Below, in pieces: positions 1 through 5,988 of a DNA stretch of 6,929 nt. The position numbers and the translations under genes were made by a program. The stretch lies in contig CALCUQ010000362.1 in NCBI GenBank assembly GCA_937906795.1, forward strand, positions 1 through 6,929. Direction: 5' to 3'. Each line of letters opens with the position of its first letter. Within the stretch, counting starts at the first letter, position 1. This stretch comes from an uncultured Bacteroidales bacterium. GTDB lineage: Bacteria > Bacteroidota > Bacteroidia > Bacteroidales > UBA932. The notes under the pieces are model-generated. The model had not been told where the DNA came from, made no database searches, and saw nothing but the letters and a program-made list of their open reading frames with translations.

Positions 1-1250
1 ATTTGTTTACATCAGAATCAGTATCGGAAGGTCATCCCGACAAAGTTGCAGACCAGATTTCAGATGCCATTCTTGATGAATTCCTGCGTCAGGATAGCGA
101 AAGTAAAGTTGCTTGTGAAACATTCGTAAGCACAGGTCTTGTAGTTATTGGTGGAGAGGTTAGATCAGAAGATGCATATGTAGATATCCAACAAGTTGCA
201 AGACGCGTAATTAACAAGATAGGTTACACTAAAGCTGAATATATGTTTGATGGTAACTCATGTGGTATACTTTCTGCTTTACATGAGCAATCACCAGACA
301 TTAACAGAGGTGTGGTAGTTGAAGATAAAGATGAGCAAGGAGCCGGAGATCAGGGTATGATGTTTGGTTATGCCTGTACAGATACAAAAGAATATATGCC
401 TCTTGCAATATATCTTTCTCATTTGGCTTTGATTGAATTGGCAGACATAAGAAAGAACACTACTCTTATGCCATATCTTAGACCAGATGCAAAATCACAA
501 TTCACCATTGAATATAATGACAATGATGAGCCTGTTAGAATTCATACAATTGTACTTTCTACACAACATGATGAGTTTGATACAGATTCTGCAATGCAAC
601 AAAGGATTAAGAGTGATATAAAGAATATCCTTATTCCAAGAATGGTAGAGAAACTACCTGCACACACAGCTGCATTATTTAAAGATGACTACATATTACA
701 TGTAAATCCTACCGGAAAGTTTGTAATTGGCGGTCCTCACGGAGATACAGGATTAACAGGCAGAAAGATAATTGTTGACACATACGGAGGAAGAGGAGCT
801 CACGGTGGTGGAGCATTCTCTGGAAAAGACTCCAGTAAGGTTGACCGCTCTGCTGCATACGCAGCTAGATACATTGCAAAAAACCTTGTTGCAGCTGGCG
901 TTTCAAAAGAGATTCTTGTACAGCTTGCATATGCAATTGGAGTTGCCAAACCTGTAAGTATTTTTGTAAACACAAGAGGAACTTGTCTTTTGAATGGAGT
1001 TACAGATGGCCAGATAGCCACAAAGATTGGAGAACTTTTTGATTTGCGTCCAGCTAAAATCATTGAGAAGTTTAATCTTAAAAATCCAATATTTGAAGAA
1101 ACAGCTGCATATGGTCACTTTGGAAGAGCCCCTTACACCAAAGAAATTGAGGTTAAGGTAAAAGGAGTCCCAACCAAGAAAGAAGTTATGTTCTTTGCCT
1201 GGGAACAGCTTGATGCAGTAGACAAAATTAAAGAAGCGTTCAATATTTAG
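1..1250 (+). CDS. metK: S-adenosylmethionine synthetase (methionine adenosyltransferase), 5'-truncated
   Basis: Makes S-adenosylmethionine from methionine and ATP in the cytoplasm, releasing phosphate and pyrophosphate. The sequence shows the family hallmarks in order: the N-terminal SESVSEGHPDK segment (ATP/methionine site, residues 4-14 counted from the TTG at position 3), GAGDQGMMFGY at about residues 113-123, and the glycine-rich GGGAFSGKDSSKVDRSA loop from about residue 268. The visible protein is 415 residues, typical of the longer Bacteroidota form. The TTG at position 3 is probably not the start: relatives have a few residues before LFTSES, so it is most likely an internal Leu codon and the true start lies just left of the window. 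The gene ends 28 bases before comF on the same strand, suggesting co-transcription. It also supplies the cofactor used by the radical-SAM maturase downstream, although that link is not specific. Confidence 0.97.
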   Translation, partial: LFTSESVSEGHPDKVADQISDAILDEFLRQDSESKVACETFVSTGLVVIGGEVRSEDAYVDIQQVARRVINKIGYTKAEYMFDGNSCGILSALHEQSPDINRGVVVEDKDEQGAGDQGMMFGYACTDTKEYMPLAIYLSHLALIELADIRKNTTLMPYLRPDAKSQFTIEYNDNDEPVRIHTIVLSTQHDEFDTDSAMQQRIKSDIKNILIPRMVEKLPAHTAALFKDDYILHVNPTGKFVIGGPHGDTGLTGRKIIVDTYGGRGAHGGGAFSGKDSSKVDRSAAYAARYIAKNLVAAGVSKEILVQLAYAIGVAKPVSIFVNTRGTCLLNGVTDGQIATKIGELFDLRPAKIIEKFNLKNPIFEETAAYGHFGRAPYTKEIEVKVKGVPTKKEVMFFAWEQLDAVDKIKEAFNI

Positions 1251-1278
1251 TTGATGTGATTGAGGGAAGAGGGGAAGG

Positions 1279-1980
1279 ATGAACATTTTTAAACTGATAT
1301 TTAACTTATTACTCCCTGCCCATTGTTTAATATGTGGCAGGGAGCTTTTTTATTATGAAAAACATTTCTGTCTGCAATGTTATGCAGATATGCCCCTGAC
1401 ATATTTTTGGGAAACTACCACTAGTGCGGCAGAGAAAGCTTTCTGGGGGAGATGCTATATAGAAAAAGTTTACTGTCTGCTTATATACACAACATCTTAC
1501 AGAAAGCCTATCCATTATTTAAAATATAAAGGGAACACACCGGTTGGTCTATATTTGGGAGAAATGCTAGGTAAAAAAATATCATTAACCACTGTAAAAA
1601 ACAATACCACCATCACACATCTTGTTCCCGTTCCTCTGCACTGGAGAAAAAAACTCAAAAGAGGATATAACCAATCGGAAATTATAGCAGAAGGCATCCT
1701 AAAAGGAATGAACCATAAGCCAACTATAATTCCAAACCTCCTTATACGCAAGGCTTTTACAAAAACTCAAACAAAAAAAGAAAGGGTAGACAGATGGCAT
1801 AATGTTAAAGATGCATTCACTCTAAATAAAAGGTCTGCCAAGTCAATAACTACAGCAGACCATATATTACTTATAGATGATGTTCTTACCACCGGTGCAA
1901 CCCTGGAAGCCTGTGCAACTATTCTGGTGGAGCAACTGGGGTGCAGGGTGAGTATTGCCACGTTGGCGTGGGTGGAGTAA
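1279..1980 (+). CDS. comF: ComF family protein (phosphoribosyltransferase-like, competence-associated)
   Basis: A 233-residue protein of normal length for the ComF/GntX family. In some bacteria these proteins take part in natural DNA uptake; the biochemical activity is poorly defined. An N-terminal zinc-ribbon-like part has C16-x2-C19 and C31-x2-C34. A phosphoribosyltransferase fold follows, with the family segment VPVPLHWRKKLKRGYNQS at about residues 116-133 and the PRPP-binding loop IDDVLTTGATL at residues 199-209 (D200, D201). The ATG at 1279 is preceded by a purine-rich GGGGAAGG Shine-Dalgarno-like stretch (1271-1278), 28 bases after metK. Oddities: a terminator-like hairpin lies within codons 12-24, and the final 96 bases occur twice more downstream as non-translated copies. 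The current 3' end may therefore have been delivered by an inserted element, making the gene a chimera joined near base 1885. Its penultimate segment reads LAWVE where both copies read LAYVE. Confidence 0.93.
   Translation: MNIFKLIFNLLLPAHCLICGRELFYYEKHFCLQCYADMPLTYFWETTTSAAEKAFWGRCYIEKVYCLLIYTTSYRKPIHYLKYKGNTPVGLYLGEMLGKKISLTTVKNNTTITHLVPVPLHWRKKLKRGYNQSEIIAEGILKGMNHKPTIIPNLLIRKAFTKTQTKKERVDRWHNVKDAFTLNKRSAKSITTADHILLIDDVLTTGATLEACATILVEQLGCRVSIATLAWVE
1312..1351 (+). terminator. Intrinsic-terminator-like hairpin inside the 5' end of comF
   Basis: A perfect 9-bp GC-rich inverted repeat, CTCCCTGCC (1312-1320) and GGCAGGGAG (1336-1344), has a 15-base loop and is followed by C and a run of six T (1346-1351). 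This is the classic shape of a Rho-independent terminator, 62 bases after the metK stop codon but inside comF codons 12-24. It could end most metK transcripts or attenuate comF. AGGGA at 1263-1267, in the purine-rich leader, is complementary to TCCCT at 1313-1317 and could form a competing pairing. The structure is seen; termination activity is inferred. Confidence 0.5.
1885..1980 (+). repeat. comF 3'-end repeat, copy 1 (functional, in comF)
   Basis: The last 31 sense codons and stop of comF, beginning with the Leu codon of the DDVLTTG loop. It is 86/96 identical to copy 2 and 75/96 identical to copy 3. The protein differs from copy 2 at one residue (Trp for Tyr near the end) and from copy 3 at three. 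This is the only copy joined to the rest of comF. It marks the presumed left edge of the inserted array. Confidence 0.93.
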
Positions 1981-2024
1981 AAACTTTGCACCTAATCTTA
2001 TACAGGTTTCTCAAAAAAATAAAT

Positions 2025-2032
2025 TATATTTG
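2025..2032 (+). promoter_or_regulatory. Bacteroides-type -7 box for the sulfatase operon
   Basis: TATATTTG matches the Bacteroidota -7 consensus TAnnTTTG exactly, 20 bases before the sulfatase ATG. No good TTTG -33 element sits at the expected distance (the bases there read ACAG), so the promoter may be weak or depend on an activator or an ECF sigma factor. The leader that follows is almost pure A and T without a Shine-Dalgarno, as is usual for well-translated Bacteroidota genes. Confidence 0.5.
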
Positions 2033-2052
2033 AAAAAATTAAAATTAACAAT

Positions 2053-3687
2053 ATGAGAAACAGGAAGTTTAATACACTTAGAGCTGCATCTGTACTGGTT
2101 CCTGCAATGGCATTATACAACGGTTGTGCAGAAAACAAAAGTAATCTGCTGGCAGATCCTGTAAAAAACAAAGACGGCAAATACAACATCATATTCCTTA
2201 CTACAGACCAGGAAAACTATATGAGAACATATCCTCAGGGAAGTAACTATCAGGCGAGAGAGAGGCTAAGAAAAATAGGAACTTCCTTTGAGAAGCACTA
2301 TGCTTGCTCAAATGTTTCAACATCTTCCCGATCTGTAATCTACACTGGAAGACACGTTACCGAAACCCTTATGCTAGACAACACCAATATCACTTGCCAG
2401 CCAAATATGAGCAAAGATCTTAAAACTGTGGGAGATATGATGCGCGAGGCAGGATATTATACTGCATATAAAGGGAAATGGCATATTTCTGAAGGCGATA
2501 CTTCTTTGGAAGAGTACGGTTTTGCAGACTGGACAGAAGGAGATATGTATGGTGCTCCACTTGAAGGATTCAACCACGATGCAACTATTGCAGAAAACTC
2601 CATAAAATGGATGGAAGAGAAAGGAAAAAATCTGAATAAAGAGGGCAAATCCTTTTTCCTTGCAATCAACTTTATAAACCCTCACGACATTATGTACTTT
2701 AATGAAAGTGGTGGTGGAGATTTTGGACAGGCAACAGCTGCACCAGATGTTCTTGTATACAAAACATCTTACCAGACGCCAGTCTCCCCTACTTGGAACG
2801 AGCCATTGGATAAAGAGGGCCGTCCAAGCTCACATAGAGAGTATACACTTCAATGGGAAATTGCCACCGGCAAAAACCCATCATCGGAGACAGGATGGAA
2901 AACATTCCAGGATTATTATTTCAATTGCATCCAGGATTGTGACAATTATATGCTAAAGGTGCTTGATTACCTTAAAGAGAATGACTTGCTAAAGAATACA
3001 ATTATTGTTTATACATCTGACCACGGTGAGATGCTGGGCAGTCACGGAATGAAAGGCAAGAACGGCAACATATATGAAAACAATATTCATGTTCCACTTG
3101 TAATTTACCATCCTGAGTATCCTGGCGGACGCTCTTGCAATCACGTAACATCTCATCTTGATCTTGCTCCTACATTTGTAGATATGGGAACAGAGACTAG
3201 TACAGAAGAGACAGAAATTACAGACGGAATTAAAGGATATAGCCTTATGCCTGCAGTTAATAATCCGGCAACTGATGTGCGCAACGGAAGCGGAGTTTTG
3301 TTTGTGTACGATATGATCTCTATGATGGATAAAGATGCAATTGTAATACCGGTCTCTCAAGACAAGGTTAGCATTAAAGTTGACCTAAGCAAAAAAGGTT
3401 ACTTGAGAGGTATTATTACAGAAGATTACAAATTTGCAAGATATTTCTCTCCACTTAATTTTAATACTCCAACCAATATTGAATCTCTGTATTCACAAAA
3501 CGAGGTTGAGCTGTACAAAACAGATACAGATGAGACAGAGAACCTTGCATGGCCAAAAGGGAACAACAAGGAGCTTGTAGAGTCTTACAACAGCAAACTG
3601 AATGCCCTTATAGAGAAAGAAATTGGGACAGACGACGGAAGAGAGACTGATAATTTTATTGGAGGTTTAAAATCATATGCCAAATAA
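2053..3687 (+). CDS. Exported family S1 sulfatase (serine-type formylglycine site), putative lipoprotein
   Basis: Hydrolyses sulfate esters; the substrate is unknown but is likely a sulfated glycan from host mucin, glycosaminoglycans or algal polysaccharide. The 544-residue length is normal. The N-terminus (positive residues, a hydrophobic stretch, then GC at 24-25 followed by AENK) looks like a lipoprotein signal with a relaxed lipobox, so a periplasmic or surface lipoprotein is likely. Alkaline-phosphatase-fold metal and active-site positions are visible: D52-Q53 in LTTDQ, GKWH at 141-144, H211 in NPHD, and TSDHGEMLGSHGMKGK from about 321 (D323, H324). The signature is S89-T-S-S-R93 then TGR at 98-100. 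Ser89 is the residue expected to be oxidised to formylglycine, and Ser rather than Pro or Ala occupies the +2 position. The start at 2053 gives a plausible signal peptide and lies 20 bases after a -7 box. The 3' end overlaps the maturase gene by 11 bases. Confidence 0.93.
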   Translation: MRNRKFNTLRAASVLVPAMALYNGCAENKSNLLADPVKNKDGKYNIIFLTTDQENYMRTYPQGSNYQARERLRKIGTSFEKHYACSNVSTSSRSVIYTGRHVTETLMLDNTNITCQPNMSKDLKTVGDMMREAGYYTAYKGKWHISEGDTSLEEYGFADWTEGDMYGAPLEGFNHDATIAENSIKWMEEKGKNLNKEGKSFFLAINFINPHDIMYFNESGGGDFGQATAAPDVLVYKTSYQTPVSPTWNEPLDKEGRPSSHREYTLQWEIATGKNPSSETGWKTFQDYYFNCIQDCDNYMLKVLDYLKENDLLKNTIIVYTSDHGEMLGSHGMKGKNGNIYENNIHVPLVIYHPEYPGGRSCNHVTSHLDLAPTFVDMGTETSTEETEITDGIKGYSLMPAVNNPATDVRNGSGVLFVYDMISMMDKDAIVIPVSQDKVSIKVDLSKKGYLRGIITEDYKFARYFSPLNFNTPTNIESLYSQNEVELYKTDTDETENLAWPKGNNKELVESYNSKLNALIEKEIGTDDGRETDNFIGGLKSYAK

Positions 3688-4828
3688 CAGCCATAGGCAC
3701 TATGCAGTTGTGGTAAAGCCGGTAGGCTCTTCTTGTAACCTTTGTTGTGATTACTGCTATTACCTGAACAAAGAATCGGGGAACAGTAGCGGTATAATGA
3801 GTTACGATGTGCTGGAAAACTATATTAGGCAAATTATTTCCATTCACGGAAAAATGGCTGAAATAGAGTTTGCCTGGCATGGAGGAGAGCCCACAATAGC
3901 AGGTATTCCTTTTTACCAAAAAGCTTTGGAACTGCAGAAAAAATATGGGCATAACAGAAAAATCCTGAATACATTACAAACTAACGGCACTCTTATTAAT
4001 GATGAGTGGTGCCGTTTCTTTGCAGAAAACAATTTTAGAATAGGAATTAGCATAGATGGGCCAGAGCATATTCATAATGTCTACAGAAAAGATTCATTTG
4101 GCAAAGGCACATTCTCTAAGGTTATGGAGGCAGTAAACCTGTTCCAAAAGCATAGCGTACAATACAACACCTTAACTACTGTTAATGCGGCAAATTCCAA
4201 TTACGGTAAAGATATTTATGAATTTCTCCGCACAATCTCAGTTTTTATGCAATTCCTTCCTGTAGTTGAATGTATTAATACAGAGAACAAGCTAACCATT
4301 CCGCCAGGTATAGATACACCTCCTATTGTTAAAGCAAGGGAGTTTGCTCCATTCAATGTATCGGCTGAGGGGTATGGAAAATTCCTATGTGAGGTATTTG
4401 ACTTGTGGCTTAAAAAAGATCTTGGGAAAAGATTTGTGCAAATAATAGAATCAACTGTTGGAAACCTTACAAGACGCCCTGCCGGATTGTGTGTGCACGA
4501 ATCTGTTTGCGGCCACTGCGCTGTAGTGGAAAAAAGTGGCGATGTTTACCGTTGTGACCGCTTTGTATTTGACCAGTACAGAATTGGAAACATTATGCAC
4601 AATAATCTTGAGCAAATGATGGAGAGCAACCGCGCATTTGGCGAGTACAAATTGGAAAGTCTTCCTACTGAATGTTTGCATTGCAGTGTTGCCAACCTTT
4701 GTTTTGGAGGGTGTCCCAAAGACCGCATTCTTGAGCAGATGACCATTTACGGAGTGGAACGCAAGAACTATCTTTGTAAAGGATACAAACAGTTCTTCCA
4801 ACACGTAAAATCATCGGGAATAGTATAA
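3677..4828 (+). CDS. Anaerobic sulfatase-maturating enzyme (radical SAM, SPASM domain)
   Basis: Oxidises the active-site Ser or Cys of a sulfatase to formylglycine in the cytoplasm before export, using S-adenosylmethionine and iron-sulfur clusters. The 383-residue length fits the family. The radical-SAM cluster motif is C20-x3-C24-x2-C27, followed by the SAM-binding GGEP at 69-72. TLQTNGTLI and GISIDGP are typical of anSMEs. The SPASM region has all eight expected cysteines (C272, C278, C293, C333, C336, C342, C346, C367) with spacings close to the Clostridium perfringens enzyme. Asp294, directly after C293, corresponds to its proposed catalytic aspartate. The ATG at 3677 lies 11 bases inside the end of the sulfatase gene, indicating translational coupling. 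The neighbouring serine-type sulfatase is the obvious substrate, although one anSME often serves many sulfatases. C23 and C281 are extra cysteines. Confidence 0.94.
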   Translation: MPNNSHRHYAVVVKPVGSSCNLCCDYCYYLNKESGNSSGIMSYDVLENYIRQIISIHGKMAEIEFAWHGGEPTIAGIPFYQKALELQKKYGHNRKILNTLQTNGTLINDEWCRFFAENNFRIGISIDGPEHIHNVYRKDSFGKGTFSKVMEAVNLFQKHSVQYNTLTTVNAANSNYGKDIYEFLRTISVFMQFLPVVECINTENKLTIPPGIDTPPIVKAREFAPFNVSAEGYGKFLCEVFDLWLKKDLGKRFVQIIESTVGNLTRRPAGLCVHESVCGHCAVVEKSGDVYRCDRFVFDQYRIGNIMHNNLEQMMESNRAFGEYKLESLPTECLHCSVANLCFGGCPKDRILEQMTIYGVERKNYLCKGYKQFFQHVKSSGIV

Positions 4829-4930
4829 ACCAAAGGCTGCTGCACCAGAAACTCCATACAAAAGACTGCATTCTTACTACAGCTGTCATCTCAACATAAT
4901 ATAAGAGTAATATTAGTATAGTGTAATCCT

Positions 4931-4960
4931 TATATACTTATATAACTGTTATATTATATT
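4931..4960 (+). repeat. AT-rich tail preceding comF repeat copy 2
   Basis: Thirty bases directly left of copy 2, 24 of them identical without gaps to the 30 bases left of copy 3. It is not comF sequence and carries an in-frame stop (4943-4945), so copy 2 is not joined to a reading frame. It contains a near-perfect 15-base palindrome (4940-4954, ATATAAC-T-GTTATAT). It is interpreted as the conserved right end of cassette A and a possible recombinase-binding site. The 102 bases before it (4829-4930) hold no gene or clear terminator that I can see. Confidence 0.7.
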
Positions 4961-5056
4961 CTTACCACCGGCGCAACCCTGGAAGCCTGTGCAACTATTC
5001 TGGTGGAGCAGTTGGGGTGCAGGGTGAGCATTGCAACGTTAGCTTATGTGGAGTGA
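4961..5056 (+). repeat. comF 3'-end repeat, copy 2 (orphan)
   Basis: An uninterrupted copy of the last 32 comF codons including a TGA stop, 86/96 identical to comF itself. Nine of the ten changes leave the encoded residues or stop unchanged, apart from the two-base change that turns Trp into Tyr. The rest of comF is absent and a stop codon lies in frame just upstream, so it cannot be expressed as comF. The mainly synonymous divergence indicates that it was once the end of a functional comF gene. Confidence 0.92.
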
Positions 5057-5101
5057 TAAAGGCGCTTTTCCTTGATAATTCAAGTAAATTTGATGGCATG
5101 T

Positions 5102-5121
5102 ATATTGCAATATGACGTCAT
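5102..5121. promoter_or_regulatory. Twin palindromic operators in the toxin-antitoxin promoter
   Basis: A perfect 12-bp palindrome ATATTGCAATAT (5102-5113) overlaps by two bases a perfect 10-bp palindrome ATGACGTCAT (5112-5121). The pair covers the -33 element and most of the spacer before the -7 box, where a bound protein would block RNA polymerase. RelB/DinJ-type antitoxins normally repress their own operon by binding palindromes, so these are the likely antitoxin or toxin-antitoxin complex sites. The palindromes are seen; binding is inferred. Confidence 0.6.
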
Positions 5122-5134
5122 TTATATATCTTTG
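5104..5134 (+). promoter_or_regulatory. Bacteroides-type promoter of the toxin-antitoxin operon
   Basis: The -7 box TATCTTTG (5127-5134) fits TAnnTTTG exactly, and ATTG (5104-5107) fits the -33 TTTG at three of four bases with a 19-base spacer, the usual Bacteroidota spacing. Transcription should start near 5140, giving a leader of only about 5 to 12 bases and ruling out the in-frame ATG at 5112 as the antitoxin start. Confidence 0.65.
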
Positions 5135-5150
5135 TAAAAATGACATGACT

Positions 5151-5444
5151 ATGGGACAGATAGCAACTACCATCAGAATGGACGCAGAATTGAAAGCAGA
5201 GTTTGATAAACTGTGCGAAGAATTTGGCATGAGTGCCAATACAGCATTCAATATATATGTTAAGACAGTTATACGTCAGAGAAGGATTCCTTTCACAATA
5301 GAGGCAGATCCTATTGATGTTGTGATGGAGAGAGGAAGAAGAGCATTCTATGAAATGCGCAAAATTGCCGAAGAAAATGGAACTGCGGGTATGAGCCTTG
5401 ATGAGATTAATGAGGAGATAAGATTGGCCAGAAGGGGAGAGTAG
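5151..5444 (+). CDS. RelB/DinJ family antitoxin
   Basis: Small DNA-binding antitoxin that neutralises the toxin encoded next to it and should repress the operon. The 97-residue protein begins MGQIATTIRMDAELKAEFD, the ribbon-helix-helix start typical of RelB/DinJ proteins. GMSANTAFNIYVKTVIRQ (about residues 27-44) supplies the second helix and dimer region, and RRIPF then leads into an acidic C-terminal tail expected to wrap the toxin. The start at 5151 fits relatives; 5145 (two residues longer) is possible, and 5112 is unlikely because the promoter -7 box would lie inside it. There is no Shine-Dalgarno, and the leader is nearly absent. The stop is one base before the toxin ATG. Two palindromes in the promoter are probable autoregulatory sites. 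Confidence 0.88.
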   Translation: MGQIATTIRMDAELKAEFDKLCEEFGMSANTAFNIYVKTVIRQRRIPFTIEADPIDVVMERGRRAFYEMRKIAEENGTAGMSLDEINEEIRLARRGE

Positions 5445-5445
5445 T

Positions 5446-5907
5446 ATGAAAATATATGCAGTTATTGACACCAATGTGATTATATCAGCGCTTTTGTCGC
5501 GCCACCATGATTCAGCTACTGTTAAGGTCCTTGATTATCTATATGACAGGGTTATTGTACCAGTCTACAACAACGAAATAATTGAAGAGTATGTAGCCGT
5601 TTTAAAAAGGCCCAAGTTCAATTTTTCGGAGGAAACAATCTGTGCTGTCATTGATGCAATCAGGGAAGGTGGTATAGATTCTCGGAGAATTGGCAGCAAT
5701 GAACAGCTCCCCGATCCAAAGGATATTGTTTTCTATGAAGTTGCTCTTGCAAATGAAGATTCTTTCCTTGTAACCGGCAATATAAAACATTTCCCCAAGA
5801 AGCCGTTTGTGGTATCTCCTGCGGAGATGCTGCAGATTATTCAAGAGATGAATTCGCCTAAGCAGGGCTTGCTTTCAGAGCCTTCTGTACGCTATGGCAA
5901 GAAGTAA
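5446..5907 (+). CDS. PIN-domain toxin of a type II toxin-antitoxin system
   Basis: Probable metal-dependent ribonuclease that blocks growth when free of its antitoxin. The 153-residue length and sequence fit the 'putative toxin component, PIN family' group (COG1569-like). Acidic residues expected to bind Mg or Mn are visible: D8 in VIDTNV, E47/E48 in NNEIIEEY, and D90 and D93 in LPDPKD. The last conserved block reads LVTGNIKHFP, with Asn112 where many PIN nucleases have Asp, a variation common in this subgroup as far as I recall. The ATG follows the antitoxin stop by one base and has a good AGGGGAG site six bases upstream (5433-5439), so the two are co-translated. The RNA target is unknown. 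RelB/DinJ-type antitoxins are more often paired with RelE/YafQ toxins, but pairing with PIN proteins also occurs. Confidence 0.88.
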   Translation: MKIYAVIDTNVIISALLSRHHDSATVKVLDYLYDRVIVPVYNNEIIEEYVAVLKRPKFNFSEETICAVIDAIREGGIDSRRIGSNEQLPDPKDIVFYEVALANEDSFLVTGNIKHFPKKPFVVSPAEMLQIIQEMNSPKQGLLSEPSVRYGKK

Positions 5908-5924
5908 GTTTATTCACATTTGAC

Positions 5925-5956
5925 TTTTTGACAGAAATTTTGCTATCTGTCAAAAA
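5925..5956. repeat. Inverted repeat 1 downstream of the toxin gene
   Basis: A perfect 11-bp inverted repeat, TTTTTGACAGA (5925-5935) and TCTGTCAAAAA (5946-5956), has a 10-base loop and begins 17 bases after the toxin stop codon. It is not followed by a T-run on the plus strand, so it is not a textbook terminator. It shares its right arm with a second inverted repeat. Confidence 0.8.
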
Positions 5957-5977
5957 ATGCATAAACTTGACAGATAG
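5943..5977. repeat. Inverted repeat 2, overlapping and competing with repeat 1
   Basis: A perfect 11-bp inverted repeat, CTATCTGTCAA (5943-5953) and TTGACAGATAG (5967-5977), has a 13-base loop containing ATGCAT. The left arm overlaps the right arm of repeat 1, so only one hairpin can form at a time. Overall there are three TTGACAGA elements in alternating orientation (+, -, +), which suits either alternative folding or cooperative protein binding at the end of cassette B. Confidence 0.8.
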
Positions 5978-5988
5978 ATCTAATTTGT

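Larger units (their letters stand above)
1885..4960 (+). mobile_element. Putative cassette A: comF 3' end + sulfatase/maturase operon + AT-rich tail
   Basis: Inferred inserted unit of 3076 bp. Its left edge is placed at the first base of the 96-bp comF 3' repeat and its right edge at the base before the second copy. It contains a complete exported sulfatase and its maturase behind their own promoter-like box, then about 130 non-coding bases ending in the AT-rich tail shared with unit B. There is no integrase, transposase or relaxase gene inside it, so if mobile it must be moved by a recombinase encoded elsewhere. Under serial insertion at comF, this comF-proximal unit would be the most recent arrival. 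The exact crossover could lie anywhere in the shared bases at the start of the repeat. Confidence 0.5.

Noticed and set aside
800..1286. Long minus-strand open frames opposite metK
   Set aside because: They are shadows of the strongly conserved metK reading frame, with low-complexity, cysteine- and phenylalanine-rich translations and no family resemblance.
4871..4880. Ten-base match TTCTTACTAC to the start of comF repeat copy 3, about 90 bases before copy 2
   Set aside because: Similarity stops abruptly after ten bases, no tail precedes it and unit B has no equivalent; in a window this long it may be chance.
4931..4960. Classical integron attC site
   Set aside because: The palindrome ATATAAC/GTTATAT superficially recalls attC core ends, but it does not fit RYYYAAC/GTTRRRY, the second set of attC boxes is missing, and the adjacent comF coding repeat is not part of any attC.
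4961..5056. A truncated comF pseudogene produced by gene decay
   Set aside because: The same exact end segment appears twice more with matching borders, no frame damage and synonymous divergence, and the preceding bases are a shared non-comF tail. Decay of a full duplicate would leave random borders and frameshifts.
5112..5150. N-terminal extension of the antitoxin from the ATG at 5112
   Set aside because: The extension would contain the -7 promoter box and half of the operator, and relatives begin at the MGQIATT position.
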